A DNA stretch of 64,000 bases, from assembly GCF_000764185.1 (NCBI RefSeq), contig NZ_JQEC01000071.1, positions 62,001 through 126,000 on the forward strand, read 5' to 3'. The stretch is from Colwellia psychrerythraea (GTDB lineage: Bacteria > Pseudomonadota > Gammaproteobacteria > Enterobacterales > Alteromonadaceae). Under the pieces are notes generated by a model that was not told the DNA's origin, did not search any database, and was given only the letters and a program-made list of their open reading frames with translations. Shown piece by piece: positions 43,819-52,265 of the stretch; position 1 is the first letter of the stretch, and each line of letters begins with the position of its first letter. Both the position numbers and the translations under genes were made by a program.

Positions 43819-43895
43819 TGGCGGAGTGGACGGGACTCGAACCCGCGACCCCCGGCGTGACAGGCCGGTATTCTAACCAACTGAACTACCACTCC
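43819..43895 (-). tRNA. tRNA-Asp (GUC), copy 1 in transcription order
   Basis: First of the five identical tRNA-Asp genes, lying about 84 bp downstream of a near-consensus sigma-70 promoter. Confidence 0.97.
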
Positions 43896-43985
43896 GCTAC
43901 CTTTTGCTATAAGTAAAATAATTAATCTAAATTAATCATAGTAACTTATGTCTTGCTTCAACAACATGTCGTTGAATGCGGCGAG

Positions 43986-44014
43986 ATAATACGGTTATGA
44001 CGCGGCGCAGTCAA
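43986..44014 (-). promoter_or_regulatory. Promoter of the tRNA-Asp array
   Basis: On the minus strand TTGACT (44009-44014) and TATTAT (43986-43991) are separated by 17 bp. The GC-rich discriminator CTCGCCGC follows the -10, the form seen at stringently controlled rRNA and tRNA promoters. Spacer GCGCCGCGTCATAACCG is also GC-rich compared with its surroundings. Confidence 0.75.
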
Positions 44015-44121
44015 CCACTTTTTTAATAAAATTTACTGCGTGCGCATTTGGCGAGCAATCTGATGAAAATCAAAGCATATTTCACCACTTTTCATAGAAT
44101 ACAAACTAAATAGCTTTAAAA

Positions 44122-45474
44122 TCATTTAGTTTTCACTTTCTTCCTTCGCAAAGAAAAATACAAAACAAGTGCAATTATTATAATGACACTGTTGCCGGCT
44201 ATTATCATTAACATTGTTTCTTGCTCTTTTTCTTCTAGGGCCTGTTGCTGAGCTAATAAAGCCTGTTCTTTTTCTTCCTGTGCTTTCATAAGTAAATCAT
44301 CAGCCGATTCAATTATCACAATGGTGCCGTCCTCAGCCACTGTGTTCATCACGTAATTGGACGCTTCAACATTAAAGGTGAATTCTGGTACGACTAAACG
44401 AAACTCCCTACCAGTAATAGTTTTACCAAAAGCACTAACATTAATACGGTAAATACCTGGCTCGGTATTAGTAATGTTGGTAGTCCTTGTTTCACCCACG
44501 CTCTCCATAATTGAAAAAGGTTCAAGTTGTCGGTCAGGGAAAGTAAATTTACCTTGAAAGACAAGACTATTTGGATCAACATAACTCGGATCAATAGTTA
44601 GGATAACTTGATGGGGTTTATCTGAGTCTTCTGATTTGACAACACTCATTTCTACCGGTGTCTTTTTTAATAATATAGGGGTTTGTCTAAGCTCACGCGT
44701 AGCCATTGGTAGTTTCACTAAGTAGACAGGCTGCCATTCACCAGGAGCAAAGTCTAAAATAAACTCACCAGTGAAGGTATTGTCATTAGCATATTCATCT
44801 AACGCACGGCCATCATCTCGAAAAGACGTGACTTTTATAGCATCAGCACCGAAGTTATCATAGAGTGAGTTATTAGTGCTGTAAAAGTTAACATCTAATT
44901 TTACAACTTTTTTAAAGTGTGGGCTTTCTATCGCCTCATCACCATTAAATAGCCGCCCTTCAACTTTAAGGGTCTCACCTGAAAATGCAAGTTCCGGTAA
45001 AGGTTCTACAGCAATCTTTACATCGGAGACCACCAGTATTTGACTATTAGGTAAGATATCTCCTACCGCTTGCCAAGGACCTGGCATAGGCTTCTTTATC
45101 TTAATCATGTCAAAGGTACTGTCATCAAACCATTGCACTTTATCATGGTCAAATTTATTAACCCTTATTTTACTGCCATCAGGCCTAATAAGGATAATGG
45201 GTTTACTGCCACTTTTACGATAAAAAATTAATGTTATTTCATCTAAGTTTGCATCAAGACGGAATCGATTATCAAAATAGGGTACTTGATTCGTTAGATT
45301 GTCTTGTTGATAATATTCAACTTTAGTTTTATTTAGTTTATTTCCGATTTTTTCTATATCATTATTTTCAGCGGCCTCTGCATTAAATGATGCGAAACAA
45401 ATGCTCATAGCCAAAAAAAATATCAGTACGGTATATTTCTGAACGTTAAAATAAAGCTGCTTATTTATTTCCAA
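44122..45474 (-). CDS. Exported, membrane-anchored protein (TIGR03503-like)
   Basis: A 450-residue protein with an N-terminal signal sequence (about 12-34, YTVLIFFLAMSICFASFNAEA) and a C-terminal transmembrane helix (about 423-442, MLMIIAGNSVIIIIALVLYF) followed by a basic RRKKVKTK tail. The large middle region is beta-rich and probably periplasmic, with a short Gln/Glu coiled coil just before the anchor. The layout fits the TIGR03503 family of Alteromonadales and Vibrionales proteins of unknown function, from memory. It overlaps the dnaQ-like gene by 10 bp and is its downstream partner. Confidence 0.65.
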   Translation of the reverse strand: MEINKQLYFNVQKYTVLIFFLAMSICFASFNAEAAENNDIEKIGNKLNKTKVEYYQQDNLTNQVPYFDNRFRLDANLDEITLIFYRKSGSKPIILIRPDGSKIRVNKFDHDKVQWFDDSTFDMIKIKKPMPGPWQAVGDILPNSQILVVSDVKIAVEPLPELAFSGETLKVEGRLFNGDEAIESPHFKKVVKLDVNFYSTNNSLYDNFGADAIKVTSFRDDGRALDEYANDNTFTGEFILDFAPGEWQPVYLVKLPMATRELRQTPILLKKTPVEMSVVKSEDSDKPHQVILTIDPSYVDPNSLVFQGKFTFPDRQLEPFSIMESVGETRTTNITNTEPGIYRINVSAFGKTITGREFRLVVPEFTFNVEASNYVMNTVAEDGTIVIIESADDLLMKAQEEKEQALLAQQQALEEKEQETMLMIIAGNSVIIIIALVLYFSLRRKKVKTK

Positions 45475-46241
45475 AGTGGCTCTCCTCCTTTTTTAGCAAT
45501 AACGGCAACGCGCTCCGCGTGCGCATCTAATTCATCGGCCGAGGCGGTAATAACCTTTAATTTATTCCGTGTTGATGACAATCGCCTAATGGCATTCGCA
45601 TCAGCATTGCTGCCATCACCGACAGAAAAGTCTAATGTAGACTGCAGACGTGTCATTTCTACATAAACGAATGCCAATAGTTGCGCATCAATCAATGCCC
45701 CGTGATAAGTACGGTCGATTAATTTATCTACTCGATAAAACCGTGCTAAGTAATCTAGGGTTTTAGGTGAGCCAAGTTTCTCTTTTGACACCTTCAACGT
45801 ATCTGTAATAGTACAGATATCTTCAGTCATCGGAACTTTATCTTGGCTACGGTTCATTGAGTTAAACAGTGAAAACTCATGGTCCATAAAGCCAACATCA
45901 AACTTTGAGTTATGAATAACTAACTCAGCGCCTCGAATAAATTCAATAAACTCATGAACTACTTGCGAAAATATAGGTTTATCATTAAGAAATTCATTCG
46001 TTAAGCCATGAATATTTATAACCTCTTGCTCCATCTCGAACACTTGCCCGCGTTGATCAAGAGGTTTTATATACGCGTGATAAGTTCGCCCTGTTAATTG
46101 ACGGTTGATCATTTCAACGCAGCCAATTTCAACTATTCTGTGCCCTTCTCTTGGATTGATACCTGTGGTTTCAGTATCGAGAATGATTAATCGTTGGTCT
46201 TCTTTAATCTCTTGGTTATCGGGTAGATTATTCACTAACAA
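45465..46241 (-). CDS. dnaQ: DNA polymerase III epsilon subunit, 3'-5' proofreading exonuclease
   Basis: A 258-residue DEDD exonuclease. ExoI is ILDTETTGINP (about 20-30), ExoII HNSKFDVGFMDHE (about 113-125) and ExoIII-epsilon YHGALIDAQLLAFVY with its catalytic His and Asp (about 178-192). VINIHGLTNEFL is typical of DnaQ. The C-terminal tail after about 200 should bind the alpha subunit. E. coli has dnaQ next to rnhA; here it is instead coupled to the exported protein gene by a 10-bp overlap. Confidence 0.93.
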   Translation of the reverse strand: MLVNNLPDNQEIKEDQRLIILDTETTGINPREGHRIVEIGCVEMINRQLTGRTYHAYIKPLDQRGQVFEMEQEVINIHGLTNEFLNDKPIFSQVVHEFIEFIRGAELVIHNSKFDVGFMDHEFSLFNSMNRSQDKVPMTEDICTITDTLKVSKEKLGSPKTLDYLARFYRVDKLIDRTYHGALIDAQLLAFVYVEMTRLQSTLDFSVGDGSNADANAIRRLSSTRNKLKVITASADELDAHAERVAVIAKKGGEPLWK

Positions 46242-46281
46242 GCCTTATTTTATTGACGACACAATTGCGCGTATTTGATAA

Positions 46282-46785
46282 CTATTTTTCTGGTAACGTT
46301 TGAGGAAACTCACTTAAATTAATTTGCAAACGTTTACTGGTAAAGCATAAAATTATTAACGCAAAAACAATAGCCCCTTGGCAAACAAGCCAAGGTATCG
46401 ATGATAGTTGCCAATAAAAAAAGCCAATGAGGTTGATGATAAAATCAAAAATTAACGCGCCCACTAAAAGTGTTCGGCAATAAGGCCAAAGCTGTTGTAT
46501 CCATTTTGGCGCATCAGGCCTTCGTAAGCTAATAATTAGCACTACAAACAAACCAATAACACCCGATATTAAACTTAAAAAAAACAAGTTTGTCTCAGGA
46601 TAAATCCATTGCATGGTGCCGACCCTATCTTTCATGTTCGTGACCGACATTAGCCAAACTAAATAGCCACGCAAAACAAACAGTAAAACAATATAAAATC
46701 GTTTTGATAACTTTAGGCAATCAAACTTATCAAAATCTTCGATGGAGTATTCTTGATACGTTTTAGGTGCTTGACTAGTGCTCAT
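46282..46785 (-). CDS. DUF2919 membrane protein (YfeZ-like)
   Basis: A 167-residue inner-membrane protein with four hydrophobic segments (about 28-46, 67-87, 103-121 and 126-147). The soluble start TYQEYSIEDFDKFDCLKLS and the RRPDAPKWIQQLWPYCRTLL loop (about 88-107) are features of the uncharacterised DUF2919 family. It overlaps the DUF599 gene by 11 bp, so the two are probably translated together. No function known. Confidence 0.75.
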   Translation of the reverse strand: MSTSQAPKTYQEYSIEDFDKFDCLKLSKRFYIVLLFVLRGYLVWLMSVTNMKDRVGTMQWIYPETNLFFLSLISGVIGLFVVLIISLRRPDAPKWIQQLWPYCRTLLVGALIFDFIINLIGFFYWQLSSIPWLVCQGAIVFALIILCFTSKRLQINLSEFPQTLPEK

Positions 46786-47575
46786 TTTTTAACTGGCGCT
46801 CATGATTTAAAAGGTTCTGAGCTGTTGTAATAGCTTTTACTGCTTTTGAATTAAACTCTCGTGTATATAAAGTATAAACGACCCATAAACTCATCAATAC
46901 TAATAACAATGGATGAAAAAACCAACACATTGCCGCTATTGCAAAATAATATGACCTTAAACCATAGTTATAAGAATGCGCGGCCTGATCTTGCACTATC
47001 GCCATTTGCTTAGCATATGCCTTTAGGTTTTCATTGGTACCTGAAAGATCAATGGGTGCAGCGCCTATCATTACATTTAAAAACCCATACTGACGCATAG
47101 ACCAAGTGAATTGAAAAAAGGAAATAACAAAAATAAAGGCTAATAAGCTGAGTTTAAGTTGTATAGCTAGGTGGTTAACATCGGTAGCAAATGGCAATGA
47201 GGCAATAACCACCTCTAATGTTGCTACTTTAGCGAATAAGGTAAAAATACCGGCAAGAATTAGCAAGGTACTCGAAGCAAAAAAAGCAATGTTACGCTCT
47301 AAATTAGCCAATAACGACGCTTCTGAAACTCTTATTTCGCGTGTTATTACCTCATACATCCAATGAATTCTGTGTTGATGTAAGGACCGAGCGATACAAT
47401 CAGTTGTTTTAGCTTTTTTCCTTGCAAAGACGGTATACCCATACCAAGCGACAATGAAAATAGATAAAGCTAACATATCAACTAGGGCGAAGGGCAAAGT
47501 CAATTCCTTAATAGGTAGCGGGAAGATGAATAATTTGATTATACGCCAACAATTTTTATAGACCAACAACTTCAT
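46775..47575 (-). CDS. DUF599 membrane protein
   Basis: A 266-residue protein of the DUF599 family with about four transmembrane segments (about 28-46, 98-118, 136-155 and 209-235). The conserved HQHRIHWMYEVITREIRVSEASLLANLERNIAFFASSTLL region is typical; only the first part is quoted by motif: RIHWMYEVITR and NLERNIAFFASS. The N-terminal start is uncertain: the first about 25 residues are not typical and no ribosome site is obvious. Function unknown. It overlaps the next gene by 11 bp. Confidence 0.7.
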   Translation of the reverse strand: MKLLVYKNCWRIIKLFIFPLPIKELTLPFALVDMLALSIFIVAWYGYTVFARKKAKTTDCIARSLHQHRIHWMYEVITREIRVSEASLLANLERNIAFFASSTLLILAGIFTLFAKVATLEVVIASLPFATDVNHLAIQLKLSLLAFIFVISFFQFTWSMRQYGFLNVMIGAAPIDLSGTNENLKAYAKQMAIVQDQAAHSYNYGLRSYYFAIAAMCWFFHPLLLVLMSLWVVYTLYTREFNSKAVKAITTAQNLLNHERQLKNEH

Positions 47576-47747
47576 TTGTTTAGCGAAAGCACTTTCACTT
47601 TCGATTAGATATTTAATGCCTCAATGAATGTAAAAATGTATTAATAAAGTAAGCGCTTGAGTTCCATAGTTAATTGAATGACACTAAGATTAATATAACC
47701 TACCAGTTTGGGCATTTCAGCCGCCTGGAAAATATATAGAGATTTTT

Positions 47748-48179
47748 ATGAATAACACTATAAATATTAAACGACTCACGTTGATTTTGGCACTATCAAC
47801 ACAACTGATAGCTTGTAATAGCTCCACCACTCTTCCTACCCCTGAAACATTATCCGGTAGTTGGCTTGTTCAATCGATTAAAAATAAACCGGTTATAAGT
47901 CAAAGTTCTGCTCGGTTAACATTTGATCAGAAAAATAAGTTAAGTGGCTCAGCATCTTGTAATAATATTTCGACCAGTTACAGCTTACAAAATAACTCGA
48001 TAAGTATTGGTCCTATCGCTACCACTCGTAAAATGTGTTTGCCTGCATTAATGCAGCAAGAGTCTTTATTATTACAAGCACTGGGTAAGGTAAAACGCTT
48101 TCAATTGAATAATGACCAGCTGTCAATGTACGATCACCAAGGTAGTTTGCAAATTAAAGCGACAAAAACAAAACCATAA
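47748..48179 (+). CDS. META-domain lipoprotein (HslJ-like)
   Basis: A 143-residue lipoprotein. The signal ends in the lipobox LIAC (cysteine at residue 23), so the mature protein should be lipid-anchored at the outer or inner membrane. The META domain that follows (GSWLVQSIKNKPVI, SGSASCNNISTSYSL, IGPIATTRKMCLPALMQQE) has the C-N-x3-(S/G)-x-Y and TxxxC signatures known from HslJ/heat-shock META proteins. It is monocistronic. Role probably envelope stress, as for HslJ, but this is inference. Confidence 0.82.
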   Translation: MNNTINIKRLTLILALSTQLIACNSSTTLPTPETLSGSWLVQSIKNKPVISQSSARLTFDQKNKLSGSASCNNISTSYSLQNNSISIGPIATTRKMCLPALMQQESLLLQALGKVKRFQLNNDQLSMYDHQGSLQIKATKTKP

Positions 48180-48321
48180 CTCACATTTTGTAATATCAAA
48201 AAATGAGCTTTTTATATTTTTTTGATATATAGCAATATAAGTTATAACAAAATATCACTTCATTTTTTACCGCAACTAGCTACTCTTAGGCTGTTAAAGT
48301 AACTCATTCACAGGATCCAAT

Positions 48322-49302
48322 ATGTCTAAAATTTTCGAAGACAACACCACAACCATAGGTAATACGCCTCTGGTTAAACTAAACCGCGTGATTAATGCTG
48401 AAAATGGCGCAAATGTTTACGCCAAAATTGAAGCGAGAAACCCAAGTTTCAGCGTTAAATGTCGTATTGGCGCGAGTATGGTTTGGGATGCTGAAGAAAA
48501 AGGTTTATTAAGCCCAGGAAAAGAAATTGTCGAGCCTACCAGTGGTAATACCGGTATTGCCTTAGCATTTGTTGCTGCCGCACGCGGTTACGCCATAACT
48601 TTAACGATGCCAAGCACTATGAGCTTAGAGCGCCGTAAACTACTAACGGCTTTAGGTGCAAAAGTTGAATTAACTGACGGTGCCAAGGGCATGGGTGGCG
48701 CAATTGCTAAAGCCCAAGAGCTGAAAGATTCGGATCCAGATAAATATGTTTTATTAGGCCAGTTTGATAATCCCGCTAACCCGAAAATTCATGAAGAAAC
48801 TACAGGGCCTGAAATCTGGAATGATACAGATGGTAATATAGACATTTTTGTTGCTGGTGTTGGCACTGGTGGTACGCTCACAGGTACTAGTCGCTATATA
48901 AAACTTACCAAAGGAAAAGCTATCACTACGGTAGCTGTAGAGCCGACTGACTCACCAGTAATTACTCAAGCACTTGCTGGTGAACCATTAACGCCAGGTC
49001 CTCACAAAATTCAAGGTATAGGTGCCGGCTTTATTCCAGGTAACTTAGATCTTGAAATGGTTGATGCCGTTGAACTTGTTTCAAATGATGATGCCTTTGC
49101 AATGACGCACCGTTTAATGAAAGAAGAAGGTATCCTTGCTGGTATTTCTTCTGGCGCAGCAGTTATTGCCGCCAAGCGTCTGGCAGAGCTTCCTGAGAAC
49201 AAAGGTAAAAATATTGTTGTTATATTGCCAAGTTCAGCTGAGCGTTATTTATCTAGTGCATTATTTAGTGAGAGCTTTAGCGATAAAGAACTTGTTCAAT
49301 AA
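48322..49302 (+). CDS. cysK: Cysteine synthase A
   Basis: O-acetylserine sulfhydrylase, 326 residues, PLP enzyme making cysteine from O-acetylserine and sulfide. The PLP lysine lies in NPSFSVKCRIGAS (about 39-51, lysine 45), PTSGNTGIALAFVAA (about 72-86) binds the substrate carboxylate, and GTGGTLTGTSRYIK (about 177-190) binds phosphate. The C-terminus EGILAGISSGAAV is typical of CysK. Good Shine-Dalgarno (AGGAT). A textbook terminator follows. Confidence 0.95.
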   Translation: MSKIFEDNTTTIGNTPLVKLNRVINAENGANVYAKIEARNPSFSVKCRIGASMVWDAEEKGLLSPGKEIVEPTSGNTGIALAFVAAARGYAITLTMPSTMSLERRKLLTALGAKVELTDGAKGMGGAIAKAQELKDSDPDKYVLLGQFDNPANPKIHEETTGPEIWNDTDGNIDIFVAGVGTGGTLTGTSRYIKLTKGKAITTVAVEPTDSPVITQALAGEPLTPGPHKIQGIGAGFIPGNLDLEMVDAVELVSNDDAFAMTHRLMKEEGILAGISSGAAVIAAKRLAELPENKGKNIVVILPSSAERYLSSALFSESFSDKELVQ

Positions 49303-49332
49303 AATATTACGAATTTAACTTCAGTTTTGATT

Positions 49333-49355
49333 AAAGGCACTTCGGTGCCTTTTTT
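49333..49355 (+). terminator. Rho-independent terminator of cysK
   Basis: AAAGGCAC-TTCG-GTGCCTTTTTT: a UUCG tetraloop hairpin with a T-run, 30 bases after the cysK stop. Confidence 0.93.
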
Positions 49356-49459
49356 GTTGATAAATCCCCCCCTAAAAAAGCGCTTAGATATTTCGCTTCG
49401 CTTTAGCAAACTAATTACGTTACTATTGCATTAACGTCTCATTTTTTGACTAAACTTCA

Positions 49460-49906
49460 ATGCATTATTTAAAAATCGTTCTATTTTCATTGCTATCTTG
49501 TTCAGTTCTTTTGCTAGCAGCTTGCGGTGAAGATGACCCTAAAAAAATCACCACCGTTGATAACCCAGAAACAGTTGCTGTGGCTTTTTTTGATGCGCTT
49601 TATAATGAAAAAAATGTTGAGAAGGCGGCCTCTGTTTGTAACCCTAAACTAGCGCGTTTAATTCTTCATTACCGCTCTTCAGAAGCGGTTGCTCGTCACT
49701 TATTTAATATGTCGTACGACAAAGTTGAGATAAAACCCGATGGTGCTGGTGTGAAAATACGTGAACAATTTAAAGGTAGCGCTAATATAACTATCTACTT
49801 TGATGGTTATTATCAAGAGAACCGGATTAAAGAAGTTAAACGCCTAGCAATTATCCAACGTGATGGTAAGTGGTATATTGATAAAATACTAAAAGACCCA
49901 TTTTAA
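49460..49906 (+). CDS. Small lipoprotein with NTF2-like region
   Basis: A 148-residue lipoprotein: signal MHYLKIVLFSLLSCSVLLLA then lipobox LLAAC (cysteine 22). The mature part (AVAFFDALYNEKNVEKAASVC, later GKWYIDKILKDPF) looks like an NTF2/DUF4878-type fold, in which the last strand carries W-x-x-D. No catalytic residues can be assigned. The following DUF1653 gene starts 33 bp on and probably shares the transcript. Exact function unknown. Confidence 0.7.
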   Translation: MHYLKIVLFSLLSCSVLLLAACGEDDPKKITTVDNPETVAVAFFDALYNEKNVEKAASVCNPKLARLILHYRSSEAVARHLFNMSYDKVEIKPDGAGVKIREQFKGSANITIYFDGYYQENRIKEVKRLAIIQRDGKWYIDKILKDPF

Positions 49907-49938
49907 AATTTCCCGTCAATGACCCCGAAGGTAAAACA

Positions 49939-50148
49939 ATGATAAAAACAGGAACCTACCAGCATTTTAAAGGTAATTACTACCAAGTACTTTATATTGC
50001 AAGGCATAGTGAAACTGAAGAATATTTGGTTGTGTATCACCCTAAAGATAATGCAGAAGATATTTGGTTGCGCCCGCTAGCCATGTTTGATGAAACTATC
50101 GAACGAGAGGGGAAAACATTAAAGCGTTTCAGTTTTATTAAACCATAA
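49939..50148 (+). CDS. DUF1653 protein
   Basis: A 69-residue soluble protein beginning MIKTGTYQHFKGNYYQVL, with YHPKDNAEDIWLRPLAMF in the middle: the DUF1653 pattern (Y-x-H-(F/Y)-KG-x-x-Y-x-V and W-x-RP-x-xMF). The family is a small SH3-like barrel without a known activity. It is downstream of the lipoprotein and converges on acylphosphatase. Confidence 0.85.
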   Translation: MIKTGTYQHFKGNYYQVLYIARHSETEEYLVVYHPKDNAEDIWLRPLAMFDETIEREGKTLKRFSFIKP

Positions 50149-50189
50149 CGCCCTAACAGCGATAAAAAATAATTTAGAGCGATTGGTGA

Positions 50190-50459
50190 CTACCCTATAG
50201 AGAAAAAGTTATGCTGTTGCCATGGCACTTGTTTATGCTGTATGTCGGTCACTTGTGCTTGCTCTGGCCCATGGGCAAGCCATACTAACATTTTGTTAAT
50301 ATTGTCTTGCTCACCACAAAGCAAGACTTCTACATCACCATCGGCTAAATTTCGAGCATAACCACTTAAGCTATATTCAATGGCTTGTTGTTGAGATGAA
50401 GCTCGAAAATACACCCCTTGTACCCTACCTGAAATATGCGCAATATAGCTAACATTCAT
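50190..50459 (-). CDS. acyP: Acylphosphatase
   Basis: An 89-residue enzyme hydrolysing acyl-phosphates. The phosphate-binding GRVQGVYFRAS (residues 11-21, catalytic Arg19) and the later GYARNLADGDVEVLLCG (catalytic Asn37) are present. The C-terminus ends FFSIG, as often seen in bacterial acylphosphatases. It is divergent from rlmI with about 150 bp between, as in E. coli, where yccX neighbours rlmI. Confidence 0.92.
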   Translation of the reverse strand: MNVSYIAHISGRVQGVYFRASSQQQAIEYSLSGYARNLADGDVEVLLCGEQDNINKMLVWLAHGPEQAQVTDIQHKQVPWQQHNFFSIG

Positions 50460-50606
50460 AGATGTTTCTCTTGTTAAATCACTATTATTACCAGTAAAGT
50501 TTGCACCTTAGGCAGTCATTGTCTAAAATCGGCACAAATTTCTCTTTCAACGAATAAAGCCTCGTTTAATGCTTGGTATTTATTCATTAAAAATAAGTAT
50601 AGACCT

Positions 50607-51797
50607 ATGTCAGCAAGAATTTCTTTAAATGTTGGTCGTGAAAAATCTTTATTGCGTAAACACCCGTGGATTTTCTCGAAAGCTATAAATAAAATCAAAG
50701 GAAAACCAATGCTTGGGGATACTGTTGATGTATTCGATAGTAAAGGTAACTGGTTAGCCAAAGGAGCTTATTCACCTGAGTCTCAAATTAGAATTAGGGT
50801 GTGGAGCTTTGATGAAAACCAAGAAATTGATCATAATTTTTTCCTTAATAAGTTACAGAACGCACAAGTAAGGCGTGATTGGTTTATCGAACAAGGAAAA
50901 TTAACAGGCTATCGATTAATTGCTGGTGAGTCTGATGGTTTACCCGGCGTTACTATTGATAAGTATGATAACTTTCTAGTTTGTCAATTACTTAGCGCTG
51001 GTGCAGACTTTCATCGTTACACGCTAGTGAGTTGTTTAAAGCAGCTTTACCCTGATTGTCATATTTATGAGCGCTCTGATGTTGATGTCCGCAAAAAAGA
51101 GGGCTTAGAGCCCGTAACCGGTTGGTTAACTGAGCCACAGGATTCTACCGAGTGTGTTATTGAAGAACACGGTATCAAAATTCATGTTGATGTCGCTACT
51201 GGCCACAAAACAGGTTTTTATCTCGATCAACGCGACTCTCGATTAACTGCAGGTAAATTTGCCAAAGATAAAACTATTCTAAATTGTTTTTCTTATACCA
51301 GTACTTTTGCACTACATTGCGCAGCAAATAATGCCAAAGAAGTGATTAATGTCGATGTATCGCAAGCAGCACTTGATATGGGGCAACGTAACCTTGAATT
51401 AAATGGTTTAACTGATGCTAATGTATCTTTTGTCAAAGAAGATGTTTTTAAACTATTAAGACGGTACCGTGAAGAAAAGCGCCGTTTTGATATGATTATC
51501 CTTGATCCGCCTAAATTTGTTGAATCAAAAGCACAACTAACCGGCGCTTGTCGTGGTTATAAAGACATCAACATGCTTGCCATGCAGTTATTGAACCCTG
51601 GTGGTCTTTTATTAACCTTTTCTTGCTCAGGCTTGATGGAAGCAAGCTTATTTCAAAAAGTGGTAGCCGATGCGGCTCTAGATGCTAAAAGAAAAGTCTA
51701 TTTTGTTGAACGTTTACAACAGGCAGCAGATCATCCTATATCTTCAAATTATCCTGAAGGTTATTATTTAAAAGGTTTAGTTTGCCAAGTTGAATAA
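50607..51797 (+). CDS. rlmI: 23S rRNA (cytosine1962-C5)-methyltransferase RlmI
   Basis: A 396-residue SAM-dependent methyltransferase. The N-terminal PUA domain (about 1-75, GREKSLLRKHPWIFSKAI) binds RNA; a linker with DVDVRKKEGLEP leads to the Rossmann domain with ILNCFSYTSTFALHCA (about 225-240) and the substrate-binding motif IILDPPKFV (about 304-312), plus LLTFSCSGLM. In E. coli this YccW/RlmI neighbours acylphosphatase yccX, as here. Start MSARISLNVGREKS fits the family. Confidence 0.93.
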   Translation: MSARISLNVGREKSLLRKHPWIFSKAINKIKGKPMLGDTVDVFDSKGNWLAKGAYSPESQIRIRVWSFDENQEIDHNFFLNKLQNAQVRRDWFIEQGKLTGYRLIAGESDGLPGVTIDKYDNFLVCQLLSAGADFHRYTLVSCLKQLYPDCHIYERSDVDVRKKEGLEPVTGWLTEPQDSTECVIEEHGIKIHVDVATGHKTGFYLDQRDSRLTAGKFAKDKTILNCFSYTSTFALHCAANNAKEVINVDVSQAALDMGQRNLELNGLTDANVSFVKEDVFKLLRRYREEKRRFDMIILDPPKFVESKAQLTGACRGYKDINMLAMQLLNPGGLLLTFSCSGLMEASLFQKVVADAALDAKRKVYFVERLQQAADHPISSNYPEGYYLKGLVCQVE

Positions 51798-52265
51798 TTG
51801 CTTTATTTTCAATAAAAAAAAGATGTAATTTGATGCGCCATGGATGGCCATTTAAATGACAAATATTTCGTTGCCTCGGACACATAAGATAGACAATTAA
51901 TTTCACATTTATTTTAGTATTTCTATTCAAAAATCTTACCTTGCCTCTCTATCGAACAAATAAATTACTTTTTTTTAATTTATTTCACCTTAAAAAACAT
52001 CATTAACCAATATGCACTTAACACTAGCTTTACATTTAATTAACATAAAACAATCAATTAGTTAAAATTAAATCAAACATAAAAACAACCTTACCTGCTT
52101 TAATTTCACCCGTTATTTGTTCGTATTTTGATCTAAATAACGATTGTATACGATATAAAGTATATGGTAGGTTTTATTTGCTATACGGATGTGGCTGATT
52201 TTCATAAAGGAATTCATGCTCTAAGGAAGAATATAAAAATACTAAAAATATAAAGGAAGATAGAT
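51798..52265. other. AT-rich region upstream of the collagenase gene
   Basis: A 468 bp region, more AT-rich than its neighbours, which must carry the promoter of the collagenase. A ribosome site AAGGAAG lies just before the ATG. No operator could be recognised. Confidence 0.4.

Noticed and set aside
43200..43895. Regular repeats with spacers resembling a CRISPR array
   Set aside because: The repeats are 77-nt tRNA-Asp genes that fold as tRNAs, and the spacers resemble each other; no cas genes are present.
51736..51930. 64-residue open frame opposite the rlmI end
   Set aside because: Antisense tail with no ribosome site or conserved pattern.
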